Shown here: one piece after another, positions 17,115-25,959 of the stretch | How the letters are laid out: the number at the start of each line of letters is the position of its first letter | Position numbering within the stretch: the stretch's first letter is position 1 | Assembly: GCF_024723255.1 (NCBI RefSeq) | Contig: NZ_JANIAC010000003.1 | Span: 1 to 64,000, forward strand | DNA length: 64,000 bases | Origin: Aestuariibaculum sp. M13 | GTDB taxonomy: Bacteria; Bacteroidota; Bacteroidia; Flavobacteriales; Flavobacteriaceae | Direction: 5' to 3' | Program-made: the position numbers and the translations under genes | The notes under the pieces: generated by a model | What the model was told of the DNA's origin: nothing | Database searches by the model: none | Seen by the model: the letters and a program-made list of their open reading frames with translations, nothing else

Positions 17115-17146
17115 AACTAAGCTGTATTCGTACAGCTTAGTTTTTT
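17115..17146 (+). terminator. Terminator after DPP-IV
   Basis: A 12-bp perfect stem (17115-17126 with 17131-17142) with a TTCG loop and six T residues. Confidence 0.9.
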
Positions 17147-17166
17147 AAATAACTAACACAAAATAT

Positions 17167-18528
17167 ATGTCAGACGCAATTACTACAACTAAACACAAAG
17201 AATTATTTGGACATCCAATAGGACTGTATGTACTGTTTTTTACGGAAATGTGGGAGAGATTCTCTTACTACGGAATGCGTGCCATTTTGGTATTGTATTT
17301 AGTAGCCGAAACTCAGGGCGCTAATGCTGGTTTAGGTTGGTCTAACGGCGAGGCTTTAGCTTTATATGGATGGTATACCATGTTGGTTTATGTAGCATCT
17401 ATTCCTGGTGGTTGGATTGCCGATAAAATGCTTGGGCAAAAGAAAGCAGTACTTTATGGAGGTATTCTTTTGGTTGCAGGACACAGTATTTTGGCTATTG
17501 AGCAGATGTGGGCCTTTTATACAGGTTTAGGATTAATCATTGCAGGTGTGGGGATGTTAAAACCAAATATTTCAACAATGGTTGGAGGGCTTTACAAACA
17601 AGGAGATGTAAGACGTGATAAAGGTTTTACTATTTTCTACATAGGGATTAACGTTGGAGCTTTTTTAGCCAGTTTAATTGTTGGCTTTGTAGGTGAAGTG
17701 TACGGATGGCATTATGGATTTGGTTTAGCCGGAATCGGAATGGCTTTAGGGCTTATTCAGTATGTTGCAGGGCAAAAACATTTAAAACACGTTGGAAACT
17801 TTTTGGGAGGTTCTGAAAGTTCTTCTGATAAAGAATTAATGAACCAACCACTTACTAAAGTTGAAAAGGATAGAGTGGTTGTATTGTTTATTTCGTTTTT
17901 ATTAGTAATCGTATTCTGGGGTGCTTTTGAGCAGGCTGGAGGTTTAATGAATATTTATGCGATGGACAATACCAATAGAAATTTACTAGGTTGGGAAGTG
18001 CCGGCATCTTGGTTTCAATCTTTAAATGCCATGTTTATTATTTTCTTAGGAACAACTGTTGCTGGCTATTGGGCAAAGCGTAAATTACAAGGTAAAGTAG
18101 CTACATCACTGTTTAAAATGATTATTGGTTTAATGATTATGGGAACAGGCTTTTTCTTTATGACGGCTGCTGCGGCGCAATATCAGAGTGCTGGTTCTTC
18201 AGCGATGTACTGGTTAGTGTTAGCTTATTTATTCCATACTATTGGAGAACTTTGTATTTCTCCTGTAGCATTATCATACATTACGAAATTAGCACCAGTA
18301 AAATATGCATCATTAATGATGGGTATTTATTTTGCTATGACAGGTTTTGGTAATAAAGTAGCTGGATTATTAGGAGAAGCTTCTGAAAGTTTAGGGGAAT
18401 ATGCCATTTTTACGGGTATTGCTGTATTCTGTTTAATATTCGGTATGCTTGTTATGCTGTTTAGAAATAAATTGGAAGCTTTAACCCACGGGGCAGAAGA
18501 CAACGAGCGCGAAATGCATGACGAGTAG
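17167..18528 (+). CDS. POT-family proton-coupled di/tripeptide transporter
   Basis: 453 residues with about 12 membrane segments. The PTR2/POT signature is complete: GHPIGLYVLFFTEMWERFS then YYGMRAILVLY (the ExxER proton/peptide motif), GGWIADKMLGQKKAV, and FTIFYIGINVGAF. The family imports di- and tripeptides with protons. It is shorter than the paralogue that follows 42 bases later and lacks that protein's central insertion. Dipeptides released by the neighbouring DPP-IV are likely substrates (inference). Confidence 0.94.
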   Translation: MSDAITTTKHKELFGHPIGLYVLFFTEMWERFSYYGMRAILVLYLVAETQGANAGLGWSNGEALALYGWYTMLVYVASIPGGWIADKMLGQKKAVLYGGILLVAGHSILAIEQMWAFYTGLGLIIAGVGMLKPNISTMVGGLYKQGDVRRDKGFTIFYIGINVGAFLASLIVGFVGEVYGWHYGFGLAGIGMALGLIQYVAGQKHLKHVGNFLGGSESSSDKELMNQPLTKVEKDRVVVLFISFLLVIVFWGAFEQAGGLMNIYAMDNTNRNLLGWEVPASWFQSLNAMFIIFLGTTVAGYWAKRKLQGKVATSLFKMIIGLMIMGTGFFFMTAAAAQYQSAGSSAMYWLVLAYLFHTIGELCISPVALSYITKLAPVKYASLMMGIYFAMTGFGNKVAGLLGEASESLGEYAIFTGIAVFCLIFGMLVMLFRNKLEALTHGAEDNEREMHDE

Positions 18529-18570
18529 ATCTTCAAAATAAAATAGAATTAAATCAACCATTAATTATAT

Positions 18571-20346
18571 ATGACGACAGATATTGAAAATCTTTTTAAA
18601 GACAAAGTTTTAGGACATCCTGCAGGGTTGTTCGTATTATTTTTCACCGAGATGTGGGAGCGTTTTTCCTTTTACGGAATGCGCGTGTTACTGGTTAACT
18701 TTTTAACATTTTCTATTATTGGCGATAACCCGGGGTGGGGTTGGTCTGCAGAAAATGCAGGAGCGCTTTTTGGTACATATGCCATGCTTTTATACATTAC
18801 CCCAATTATTGGAGGTATTGTAGCCGATAAATTAACAGGCTATCGCTGGGCGGTAATCATTGGAGCCATTATCATGACTTTAGGGCACGCTTCAATGGCT
18901 GTAGAAACCGAATTCTCTTTATATTTTGGATTAGGTTTGTTAGTTGTTGGTACGGGATTCTTTAAACCGAATATTACATCTATTATTTCAGAAATGTACA
19001 AGAAAAACCCAGAGAAGAAAGATGGTGCTTACACTATTTTCTATATGGGGGTGAATGCCGGAGCGTTCTTCGGAATGATGCTTTGTGGTTATTTAGCTGA
19101 AAAAATTGGCTGGTCTTACGGATTCGGTCTTGCGGGAATCTTTATGTTGTTAGGAACGCTTCAATTTGCTTTCTCAGGAAATTTATTTGGACAAATAGGA
19201 AAGAAACCAACAAGTAAGCATCTTGTAGAAGATACAGTTGATGGCGACGACCATTTAGCTAAAGTTGATGAGGAAGAGGTAGAAGAAAAGCCAAACCCAT
19301 TTACATTAGTTGATAAAGTGTTAATTATAATCTGTTCTATTGTAGGTTTAGGCTATGCTATTAACGATCCGATGTCTAAAATTGCAGGAATTGATATGTT
19401 TTCGGCGTTTAAAGTTGGTGCACTTGAAGGTCAGTATGTGGCTGTGTTAATCGCTTTAGTGTTGTTCCTGGTATTGGTTATCGGACGTATTTTTAGATAC
19501 TCAGCAGTTGTTAGAGATCGTATGCTTGCTTTTATTGTTTTTGCATTCTTTACGGTATTTTTCTGGTTATCTTTCGAGCAAGGAGCGTCTTCATTAGTGT
19601 TATTTGCACGTGATAATGTAGACCGTGTATTAACAGGAAATTCGGCAACAACATTTAATATCTTTAATGCTATATTAACCATTGTGCCTTTATGTATCAT
19701 CACTTATGTTTTATACGATTTATGGAAGAAAACTTTCAAAAAAATCCCGTATTCAAATATTGTATTGGTGGTATGTTTCTTATGTATGTGGGCCATTGTA
19801 GGCTGGATGTTAGTAAGAGAGTTTACTTCAGATGTATCTGAAATTACTGTGTCATGGTTTAGTATTTTAAACTCATTCTTTATCATCGTATTTGCTTCGT
19901 TCTTCTCGAAATGGTGGGAGAGTAAATACAATCCTTCAGCTGCAGCTAAATATGCTTTAGGTTTAATTATCATGGCTGTTGGTTTTGGATTGTTAGCGTT
20001 TGGAGCTTACGGTATTCAGGAAGGTGTAAAAGTGAGTATGATCTGGTTAATCTTAGCATATTTATTCCATACGCTTGGTGAGTTATGTTTATCGCCTGTT
20101 GGATTATCATATGTTAGTAAGTTAGTGCCAGCAAGAATGATTGCTTTAATGTTTGGTATGTGGTATCTGGCCATTGCTATTGGAAATAAATTGGCAGCTG
20201 TTGTTGGTGGACAAATTGAAAACATTACCAAAGAGTATAGTTTATCTACGTTCTTCTTAATATTTACTATTGTGCCTGTAATAGCAGGATTGTTAATTCT
20301 GGCATTAAACCCAGTATTGAAAAAATTAATGCACGGTGTGCGTTAA
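18571..20346 (+). CDS. POT-family peptide transporter, larger paralogue
   Basis: 591 residues. It carries the same POT signature (GHPAGLFVLFFTEMWERFSF, GGIVADKLTGYRWAV, YTIFYMGVNAGAF) and is clearly paralogous to the preceding gene. It has an extra acidic loop around 215-245 (DGDDHLAKVDEEEVEEKP) and additional membrane segments in the middle, giving about 14. Forty-two bases separate the two, so they are probably co-transcribed. Different length and loop suggest different substrate preference. Confidence 0.94.
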   Translation: MTTDIENLFKDKVLGHPAGLFVLFFTEMWERFSFYGMRVLLVNFLTFSIIGDNPGWGWSAENAGALFGTYAMLLYITPIIGGIVADKLTGYRWAVIIGAIIMTLGHASMAVETEFSLYFGLGLLVVGTGFFKPNITSIISEMYKKNPEKKDGAYTIFYMGVNAGAFFGMMLCGYLAEKIGWSYGFGLAGIFMLLGTLQFAFSGNLFGQIGKKPTSKHLVEDTVDGDDHLAKVDEEEVEEKPNPFTLVDKVLIIICSIVGLGYAINDPMSKIAGIDMFSAFKVGALEGQYVAVLIALVLFLVLVIGRIFRYSAVVRDRMLAFIVFAFFTVFFWLSFEQGASSLVLFARDNVDRVLTGNSATTFNIFNAILTIVPLCIITYVLYDLWKKTFKKIPYSNIVLVVCFLCMWAIVGWMLVREFTSDVSEITVSWFSILNSFFIIVFASFFSKWWESKYNPSAAAKYALGLIIMAVGFGLLAFGAYGIQEGVKVSMIWLILAYLFHTLGELCLSPVGLSYVSKLVPARMIALMFGMWYLAIAIGNKLAAVVGGQIENITKEYSLSTFFLIFTIVPVIAGLLILALNPVLKKLMHGVR

Positions 20347-20371
20347 TCGAATATAAAGGTTAAATACATTT

Positions 20372-20398
20372 AAAAAGCTCCGTGTTCGGAGCTTTTTT
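20372..20398 (+). terminator. Terminator after the POT pair
   Basis: An 11-bp stem (20372-20382 with 20387-20397) with loop TGTT and a run of T residues. Confidence 0.9.
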
Positions 20399-20433
20399 TG
20401 TAAGTTAGGCATAGGTTTTGATACTTAAAGGTT

Positions 20434-20982
20434 ATGAAAAAAATAGGATTTATATTATTGTTAGCTACTTTAACTTCAGTTAGCGGTATAGCACAGGAAA
20501 TAAAATGGGTAAGCTTGGAGCAGGCTTTAGAGCTTCAAAAGAAAACCCCTAAAAAGATTATGATGGATGTGTATACCAGTTGGTGCGGTCCGTGTAAAAT
20601 GTTAGATAAAAATACTTTTCATAATCCCGATGTTGCGGATTATGTAAATAAGAATTATTATGCTGTTAAATTTAATGCAGAAGGCAATGACCAGGTGAGT
20701 TATAAAGGTAAAACGTTTTCAAATCCCGGATATAAACCAGAATTGGCCAGTCGACGTAATTCGGCTCATGAATTAACAAGATACTTTCAGGTGAGTGCCT
20801 ATCCAACAATAATTTTTATAGATGAAAAAGGCGATTTAATTGCACCTATTCGAGGTTATCAACAACCTAATCAGTTAGAGTTGTATTTGAAGTTATTCAA
20901 AAATGATGATCATAAAGACATGGATTCTCAGGAGAAATTTAACGATTATTATAAGGCGTTTAAACCTGAATTTAAAAGCTAA
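20434..20982 (+). CDS. Exported thioredoxin-like protein
   Basis: 182 residues with signal peptide MKKIGFILLLATLTSVSGIA. The thioredoxin-fold active site is SWCGPCKMLDKNTF (about 50-63) and the cis-proline is in SAYPTIIFID. The spacing between them, with an inserted loop (about 85-115), fits the DUF255/Thioredoxin_7-like group. It probably keeps periplasmic or lipoprotein cysteines reduced or rearranges disulfides; target unknown. It converges on comEC with a seven-base gap, and its likely terminator lies inside comEC. Confidence 0.9.
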   Translation: MKKIGFILLLATLTSVSGIAQEIKWVSLEQALELQKKTPKKIMMDVYTSWCGPCKMLDKNTFHNPDVADYVNKNYYAVKFNAEGNDQVSYKGKTFSNPGYKPELASRRNSAHELTRYFQVSAYPTIIFIDEKGDLIAPIRGYQQPNQLELYLKLFKNDDHKDMDSQEKFNDYYKAFKPEFKS

Positions 20983-20989
20983 ATATCAT

Positions 20990-23020
20990 TTAATATGAAA
21001 TAGTAAAGGCTCCCTTTTCACCTGTATAGTGAAAGGGGAGTTTTCGTTTTAAGCAAACCGTTTTCCATTGTTCTACATATGATTTATAGTTACTGCCATC
21101 GGCAATAATGGTTTTGGGTTTTATGGAATCTATCAGCCGAATTAAGTTAATCTTAGGAGATTGTATTAGTAATACATAATCGGGTTGGAAAGATTTTACA
21201 TGATATGCGCCTATATTATCTACAATAATTAGTCTTTTTTCGTTTAGTATATAGACAGGTTTAAGAGAATCTGTAGAAGCGTTTTTTATATGATTTGAGA
21301 CCTTATAATCTTTAATAATATTTTCAAATAAATTAAGACTATCTATATCGGTACTAAAGATTGTTTTGTTATTAATAGTATTTCCGGTTAAAGTATGCCT
21401 GCTTTCATGAAAAATAACAAATTCTCGATGAGGTATATGTAGTGATGTATAAATGAAAGCCATTTGTAATCCTATAATTCCGACCAAAAATAGTTTTATC
21501 GAATGGTAACTTTTTGTTTTGTAAAGTAAAATGCCTGCAATAATTAGACAATAGGAAGCAAAAACTTGAAATATATTGATGGGAATGTCTTTGAATACAA
21601 ACTGATCCTGACTGGCAATCCACGAAATGAATTGGTTTAACAAGGATATAAGGTAACCAAAACCGGTGTTGAAAATACTTGATGGTACATTCAGAAGAGC
21701 TAAAAATATAATCAGTATACCAAAACCAAGAATAAACCCAAGTAGGGGAATGATGACTAAATTTGAAATAAAGAATAATCCGGGAAACTGATGAAAGTAA
21801 TATAAGCTAATAGGAATAATACCTATTTGAGCAGAAATGGTAACCGTTAATGTATGCCAATAAAAATTTAGAATTTTATTTTTTGGAGTCCAAATATTGT
21901 AAAGTAGAGGATCGATTGTAACAATAGAAAGAACCGCTAAATAACTGAGTTGAAAACCGACATCGAATAGGAATAAAGGTTTAAATAACAGAATAATAAA
22001 CATGCTTAATGCTAGTGTATTGTAAATGTTGGTAGGACGTTTTAAGTTTATCGCAATCGCCAAAACGCTAAACATAGTAACTGCTCGGGTTACCGAAGCC
22101 GACAACCCTGCTGTAATGGCAAAACTCCATAGCAGAATAAGAAGTAATAGTGTTTTATAGATATTACCATATTTTAAATACTCTATCGGTTTTAAGATGA
22201 AGTTTAAAATCATTAGAATAATTCCAACATGCAAACCTGAAACAGCGAGAATATGAATGACCCCTGCATTGGCATAAGTACTATAAACTTCCTCGCTTAT
22301 ATTTTGTTTTTGTCCAAGAAATAAAGCGTTTATTATGGCGAGTTCTTCAGGTTTAAAATGATATGCCTGTAACTTAATGTTGATATGCTTTCTGAGTATA
22401 TCGGCATAACCAAATATGGTCCTGTTTTTTGACTGAACCTTTAGGAGTTCATTATTGTTTACAGTGAATTGATGATAGATGTATTTCCTATGTAGATAAG
22501 CTTTGTAATTAAATTGTCCGGGATTTAAAGTAGTAGGAAGATTTTTAAATTCTGTTTTTGTAATATAGATATCATCAACATGTAATTTGTTGTTGATACT
22601 GTCTTTCTGAAGATTCAAAAGTATTTTTCCGGAAACTTGATTGGTGTTTAGTTCAAGAATATCGACAATATATTTGTTGTAATAATGGTTTGATTTTAAT
22701 ACTTCCCGAATTCTAAAAGTTGTTTTAGGTATGGAATCTTCGTCGAGGGTTTTGGTGTAATGGTGTTTGGAATTTATTGGATTATGAAGTGTCGCCGTCA
22801 ATATACCAATACATATCATGGTTAGGTAACTTAATAATCCAAACCAGATGGTTTTCTGAAATTGATTTTTCGCAATGACATAGCTAATGAAAAGTAGAAC
22901 AAGTCCTGTTATTGCTAAAATCAGGCTTAAATTAATTGAGAAAGCATATAGGTAAGCAATGATAATACCTGCAATGAGGCATAGCGTCAACTTGATTATA
23001 GTGAAATTGAGTATTTTCAT
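20990..23020 (-). CDS. comEC: ComEC/Rec2-family DNA uptake channel protein
   Basis: 676 residues from the ATG at 23020 (a TTG six bases upstream is less likely). A DUF4131 N-terminal part is followed by the competence domain with about eight membrane helices and the signature HILAVSGLHVGI. The C-terminal part (about 510-676) is soluble but lacks the HxHxDH metallo-beta-lactamase motif of full-length ComEC, as is usual in Bacteroidota. The family moves single-stranded DNA across the inner membrane in transformation. It is followed closely on the same strand by lipid and cell-wall genes rather than other competence genes. Confidence 0.9.
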   Translation of the reverse strand: MKILNFTIIKLTLCLIAGIIIAYLYAFSINLSLILAITGLVLLFISYVIAKNQFQKTIWFGLLSYLTMICIGILTATLHNPINSKHHYTKTLDEDSIPKTTFRIREVLKSNHYYNKYIVDILELNTNQVSGKILLNLQKDSINNKLHVDDIYITKTEFKNLPTTLNPGQFNYKAYLHRKYIYHQFTVNNNELLKVQSKNRTIFGYADILRKHINIKLQAYHFKPEELAIINALFLGQKQNISEEVYSTYANAGVIHILAVSGLHVGIILMILNFILKPIEYLKYGNIYKTLLLLILLWSFAITAGLSASVTRAVTMFSVLAIAINLKRPTNIYNTLALSMFIILLFKPLFLFDVGFQLSYLAVLSIVTIDPLLYNIWTPKNKILNFYWHTLTVTISAQIGIIPISLYYFHQFPGLFFISNLVIIPLLGFILGFGILIIFLALLNVPSSIFNTGFGYLISLLNQFISWIASQDQFVFKDIPINIFQVFASYCLIIAGILLYKTKSYHSIKLFLVGIIGLQMAFIYTSLHIPHREFVIFHESRHTLTGNTINNKTIFSTDIDSLNLFENIIKDYKVSNHIKNASTDSLKPVYILNEKRLIIVDNIGAYHVKSFQPDYVLLIQSPKINLIRLIDSIKPKTIIADGSNYKSYVEQWKTVCLKRKLPFHYTGEKGAFTISY
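21010..21044 (+). terminator. Terminator of the thioredoxin gene, embedded in comEC
   Basis: Bases 21010-21021 pair with 21029-21040 (12 bp, one G-U) around a seven-base loop, and TTTTCGTTTT follows. It lies inside the last codons of comEC on the opposite strand and about 30 bases after the thioredoxin stop. Confidence 0.6.
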
Positions 23021-23043
23021 ACTCAATAAATATAAGAAAAAAC

Positions 23044-23619
23044 TTATAGAATTCTACGAGCTTCTACAAAGGCATCTGTCCAGTAGTCCTCAGACAGTTT
23101 AGAAACAATAACTCCGGCTCTGGTTGTAGCGTGTATAAATTGAATATCATTATCAGTAGTAACGATTAATCCAACATGGTTTATGTTATTTCTGCGGTTA
23201 GCGGTTTTAAAAAATAAAAGGTCGCCTTCCTGAACTTTTTTCAAAGGAATCTTATCTCCAAGTTTTGCCATATCGCGAGAGATACGAGGCAATATAATAT
23301 CGTAAGCTCTAAAGGATTCAAAAACCAGTCCCGAACAATCCATACCTTCAGGAGTTGTACCTCCCCATTTGTATCTTACCCCTTCAAATTGTAAGGCATA
23401 ATTAGTAATGGCATCAGCTTTACTTATTTCACCTTTGTCTTCCTCGATTGTTTCAGATTCAGTTTTTATAAGTTCAACTTCAGTAGTTAAATTATCATAA
23501 TTATTTAACGCACGTTTGGCATCAATAACAACTTGGTTATCTTTTTTTCTGGCACTTTTTGAAGATTTACAGCTTGTAAAACCAAGTGTTAAAATAAGTA
23601 GGATACAAATACTCCTCAT
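23044..23619 (-). CDS. NlpC/P60 (C40) peptidase lipoprotein
   Basis: 191 residues with a lipoprotein signal ending GFTSC (Cys17). The NlpC/P60 domain fills about 70-191: catalytic cysteine in GMDCSGLVFESF, histidine in NHVGLIV, and the third polar residue in FIHATTRAGV. Such enzymes cut the gamma-D-Glu-mDAP bond of peptidoglycan stem peptides, in keeping with the meso-DAP type MurE encoded in this window. It sits 23 bases before comEC in the same minus-strand run. Confidence 0.92.
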   Translation of the reverse strand: MRSICILLILTLGFTSCKSSKSARKKDNQVVIDAKRALNNYDNLTTEVELIKTESETIEEDKGEISKADAITNYALQFEGVRYKWGGTTPEGMDCSGLVFESFRAYDIILPRISRDMAKLGDKIPLKKVQEGDLLFFKTANRRNNINHVGLIVTTDNDIQFIHATTRAGVIVSKLSEDYWTDAFVEARRIL

Positions 23620-23627
23620 AAAGTATT

Positions 23628-24740
23628 TTATTTTTTTATTGAATTATAGATTAATTGAGCTGTTTTTTTGCTGGCACCTTTTCCGCCAAGGGCTTTTTCT
23701 AATTCGTAATAATTCAAGAACATTTTTTTACGTTCCGTTTCGTCTAAAATACGAGTTAATTCTTGTTTTAGCCTTTTTTTGTTGAAATCATTCTGAATCA
23801 ATTCAGTTACGACTTCTTTATCCATAATTAAATTTACTAACGAAATAAACTTTAAAGTTATTATACGTTTTGCAATATGGTATGAAATAGCACTGGCTTT
23901 GTAGCAGACAACCTGGGGTATTTTAAATAATGCTGTTTCTAAAGTAGCGGTACCCGAAGTGACTAACGCTGCTGTTGAAATGCTTAATAAATCGTACGTT
24001 TTATTCGATATGAATTTTACGTTATTCGATTTAATAAAAGTTTCATAAAAACTGTAATCCTGACTTGGTGCACCGGCAATAACAAATTGATAATCCTTAA
24101 AACTATCAACCATTTCCAGCATCACCGAAAGCATATTCTTTATTTCCTGTTTTCGACTTCCGGGTAACAAAGCAATAATTGGTTTGTTGCCTAAATTATG
24201 TGATTCTCTAAATTTAGTTTCGTTAACCTGATCTCTGTTCGCAATGGCATCGATAAGCGGATGTCCAACAAAGTTGACTTTATAATCGTACTTTTTGTAG
24301 AAGTCTTCAACAAAGGGTAAGATAACATACATGGCATCGATGTCGCGTTTAATATCAAAAACACGTTTAGCTCTTGATGCCCATACCTGAGGCGAAATGT
24401 AATAATTTGTGGTAATGCCTTCTTGTTTTGCCCATTTGGCAATACGCAGATTAAAACCCGAATTGTCTATAAAAATAAGAACATCTGGATTGTAGGCTTT
24501 AATATCTTCTTTACAAAACGCAATAAGTTTGAAGATTTTATTCAGGTTCATAATCACTTCAGAGAAGCCCATGAAAGCACGTTCTTTATAGTGTTTAACT
24601 AGAGTGCCACCAACAGACTGCATAAGGTCTCCACCCCAAAATCTGATTTCAGCATGAGCATCGACTTCAAACAATGCTTTCATTAGGTTAGAGCCGTGTA
24701 AATCGCCTGATGCTTCTCCTGCTAAAATGTAATACTTCAT
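23628..24740 (-). CDS. lpxB: Lipid-A-disaccharide synthase
   Basis: 370 residues. Joins UDP-2,3-diacylglucosamine and lipid X to form the lipid A disaccharide at the inner face of the membrane. GEASGDLHGSNL at the N-terminus, DNSGFNLRIAK near 92-102, YYISPQVWASR, LPGSRKQEI (UDP-sugar binding) and TSGTATLETALF are the family signatures. It abuts the small membrane protein gene upstream with no gap. Confidence 0.96.
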   Translation of the reverse strand: MKYYILAGEASGDLHGSNLMKALFEVDAHAEIRFWGGDLMQSVGGTLVKHYKERAFMGFSEVIMNLNKIFKLIAFCKEDIKAYNPDVLIFIDNSGFNLRIAKWAKQEGITTNYYISPQVWASRAKRVFDIKRDIDAMYVILPFVEDFYKKYDYKVNFVGHPLIDAIANRDQVNETKFRESHNLGNKPIIALLPGSRKQEIKNMLSVMLEMVDSFKDYQFVIAGAPSQDYSFYETFIKSNNVKFISNKTYDLLSISTAALVTSGTATLETALFKIPQVVCYKASAISYHIAKRIITLKFISLVNLIMDKEVVTELIQNDFNKKRLKQELTRILDETERKKMFLNYYELEKALGGKGASKKTAQLIYNSIKK

Positions 24741-25025
24741 TTAAAAAAGTTTAAAAATAAAGGTAAATACCGCTACAAAAATGGTGATGATTAACACGCC
24801 GCGAGCGCGATAATCCTGACGTTTTCTTATAAAGATAAAAAATGCTATTAAATTTAAAACAGCTCCTAAGCTTATAAGTTTTCCTAAAAAGCCTTCGTTG
24901 TACGCTGCTTTTATTACGGTTGTAAAATCTTCGCCTTGTCCTAAAAGGGTAGCGATTGATATTAGGCCAATAGCATTGGCGATTAAACCAACGGTAATGC
25001 CTATAAAAAGTTCTTTTTTAATCAT
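24741..25025 (-). CDS. Small three-helix membrane protein between surE and lpxB
   Basis: 94 residues with three hydrophobic segments (about 7-29, 47-66 and 74-94) and a basic loop (RKRQDYRARG) before the third. No family recognised. It overlaps surE by eight bases and abuts lpxB, so it is translated as part of that operon and may belong to the envelope function of lpxB. Confidence 0.8.
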   Translation of the reverse strand: MIKKELFIGITVGLIANAIGLISIATLLGQGEDFTTVIKAAYNEGFLGKLISLGAVLNLIAFFIFIRKRQDYRARGVLIITIFVAVFTFIFKLF

Positions 25026-25794
25026 TTAAATTCCAGGAGTTTAAATTTTGAATGTAATGATGCGCTGTTAAATCGAATTGAACGGGTACTACAGAAACAT
25101 AACCATTTTCTAAAGCCCACTCGTCTGTATCTTCACCACCATCTAAGTTTACAAATCGTCCAGTAAGCCAATAGTAGTCTTTGCCTGAAGGTGTTTTTCT
25201 TTTATCGAATTCTTCCACCCAATTGGCTCTGGCTTGTCTGCAAACTTTAATACCTTTAATATCTTGTTTTGGTAAATTAGGAAGGTTAACATTAAGTACA
25301 ACACCATTTGGTAAACCATGTTTTAAAACATTTTCGGTAATGGTTTTTACAAAACTTTTGGCAGCTTCAAAATCGGCACTCCATTTGTAATCTAACAATG
25401 AAAAACCAATGGCAGGAATACCTTCAATACCCGCCTCAATGGCAGCACTCATCGTACCTGAATAAATAACATTTATAGAGGAGTTCGAACCGTGATTAAT
25501 TCCTGAGACACATAAATCGGGTTTACGGTGTAATTTTTCTCGAATAGCCAGTTTAACACAGTCGGCAGGAGTACCTGAACAACTGTATTCGGTTTGAGGT
25601 CCGTCATCAACTTTTAGCTGTTCAACATATAATGTAGAGTCGATAGTGATTGCATGCCCCATACCGCTTTGCGGACTATCTGGAGCGACAACTACCACAT
25701 CTCCAAGGGTATTCATAATTGAAATTAGAGTTCGAATTCCTGGTGCTGTTATGCCGTCGTCATTCGTTACAAGTATAAGCGGTCTTTCTGTCAT
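25018..25794 (-). CDS. surE: 5'/3'-nucleotidase SurE
   Basis: 258 residues. SurE is a metal-dependent phosphatase that removes phosphate from nucleoside monophosphates in the stationary phase. The metal site VTNDDGITAPGI at 9-20 (Asp-Asp), the PDSPQSGMGHAIT loop, and SGINHGSNSSINVIYSGTMS with the third metal ligand are all present. It starts the minus-strand operon surE-(membrane protein)-lpxB-C40 peptidase-comEC. Confidence 0.96.
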   Translation of the reverse strand: MTERPLILVTNDDGITAPGIRTLISIMNTLGDVVVVAPDSPQSGMGHAITIDSTLYVEQLKVDDGPQTEYSCSGTPADCVKLAIREKLHRKPDLCVSGINHGSNSSINVIYSGTMSAAIEAGIEGIPAIGFSLLDYKWSADFEAAKSFVKTITENVLKHGLPNGVVLNVNLPNLPKQDIKGIKVCRQARANWVEEFDKRKTPSGKDYYWLTGRFVNLDGGEDTDEWALENGYVSVVPVQFDLTAHHYIQNLNSWNLND

Positions 25795-25959
25795 TTACAT
25801 TCTGAAAATTGTAACGCTAAAATACATAATTTCCGTAGGATACACTTTATTTATTGTGTTTAACAAAAAATTAGTAGCAAATGCCGGGCTTGGCATACTT
25901 TTTTCTTTATTTTAGTAAAAAAATGTCGGACATCTTAGGTGTCGTTGAATATTAACCGA

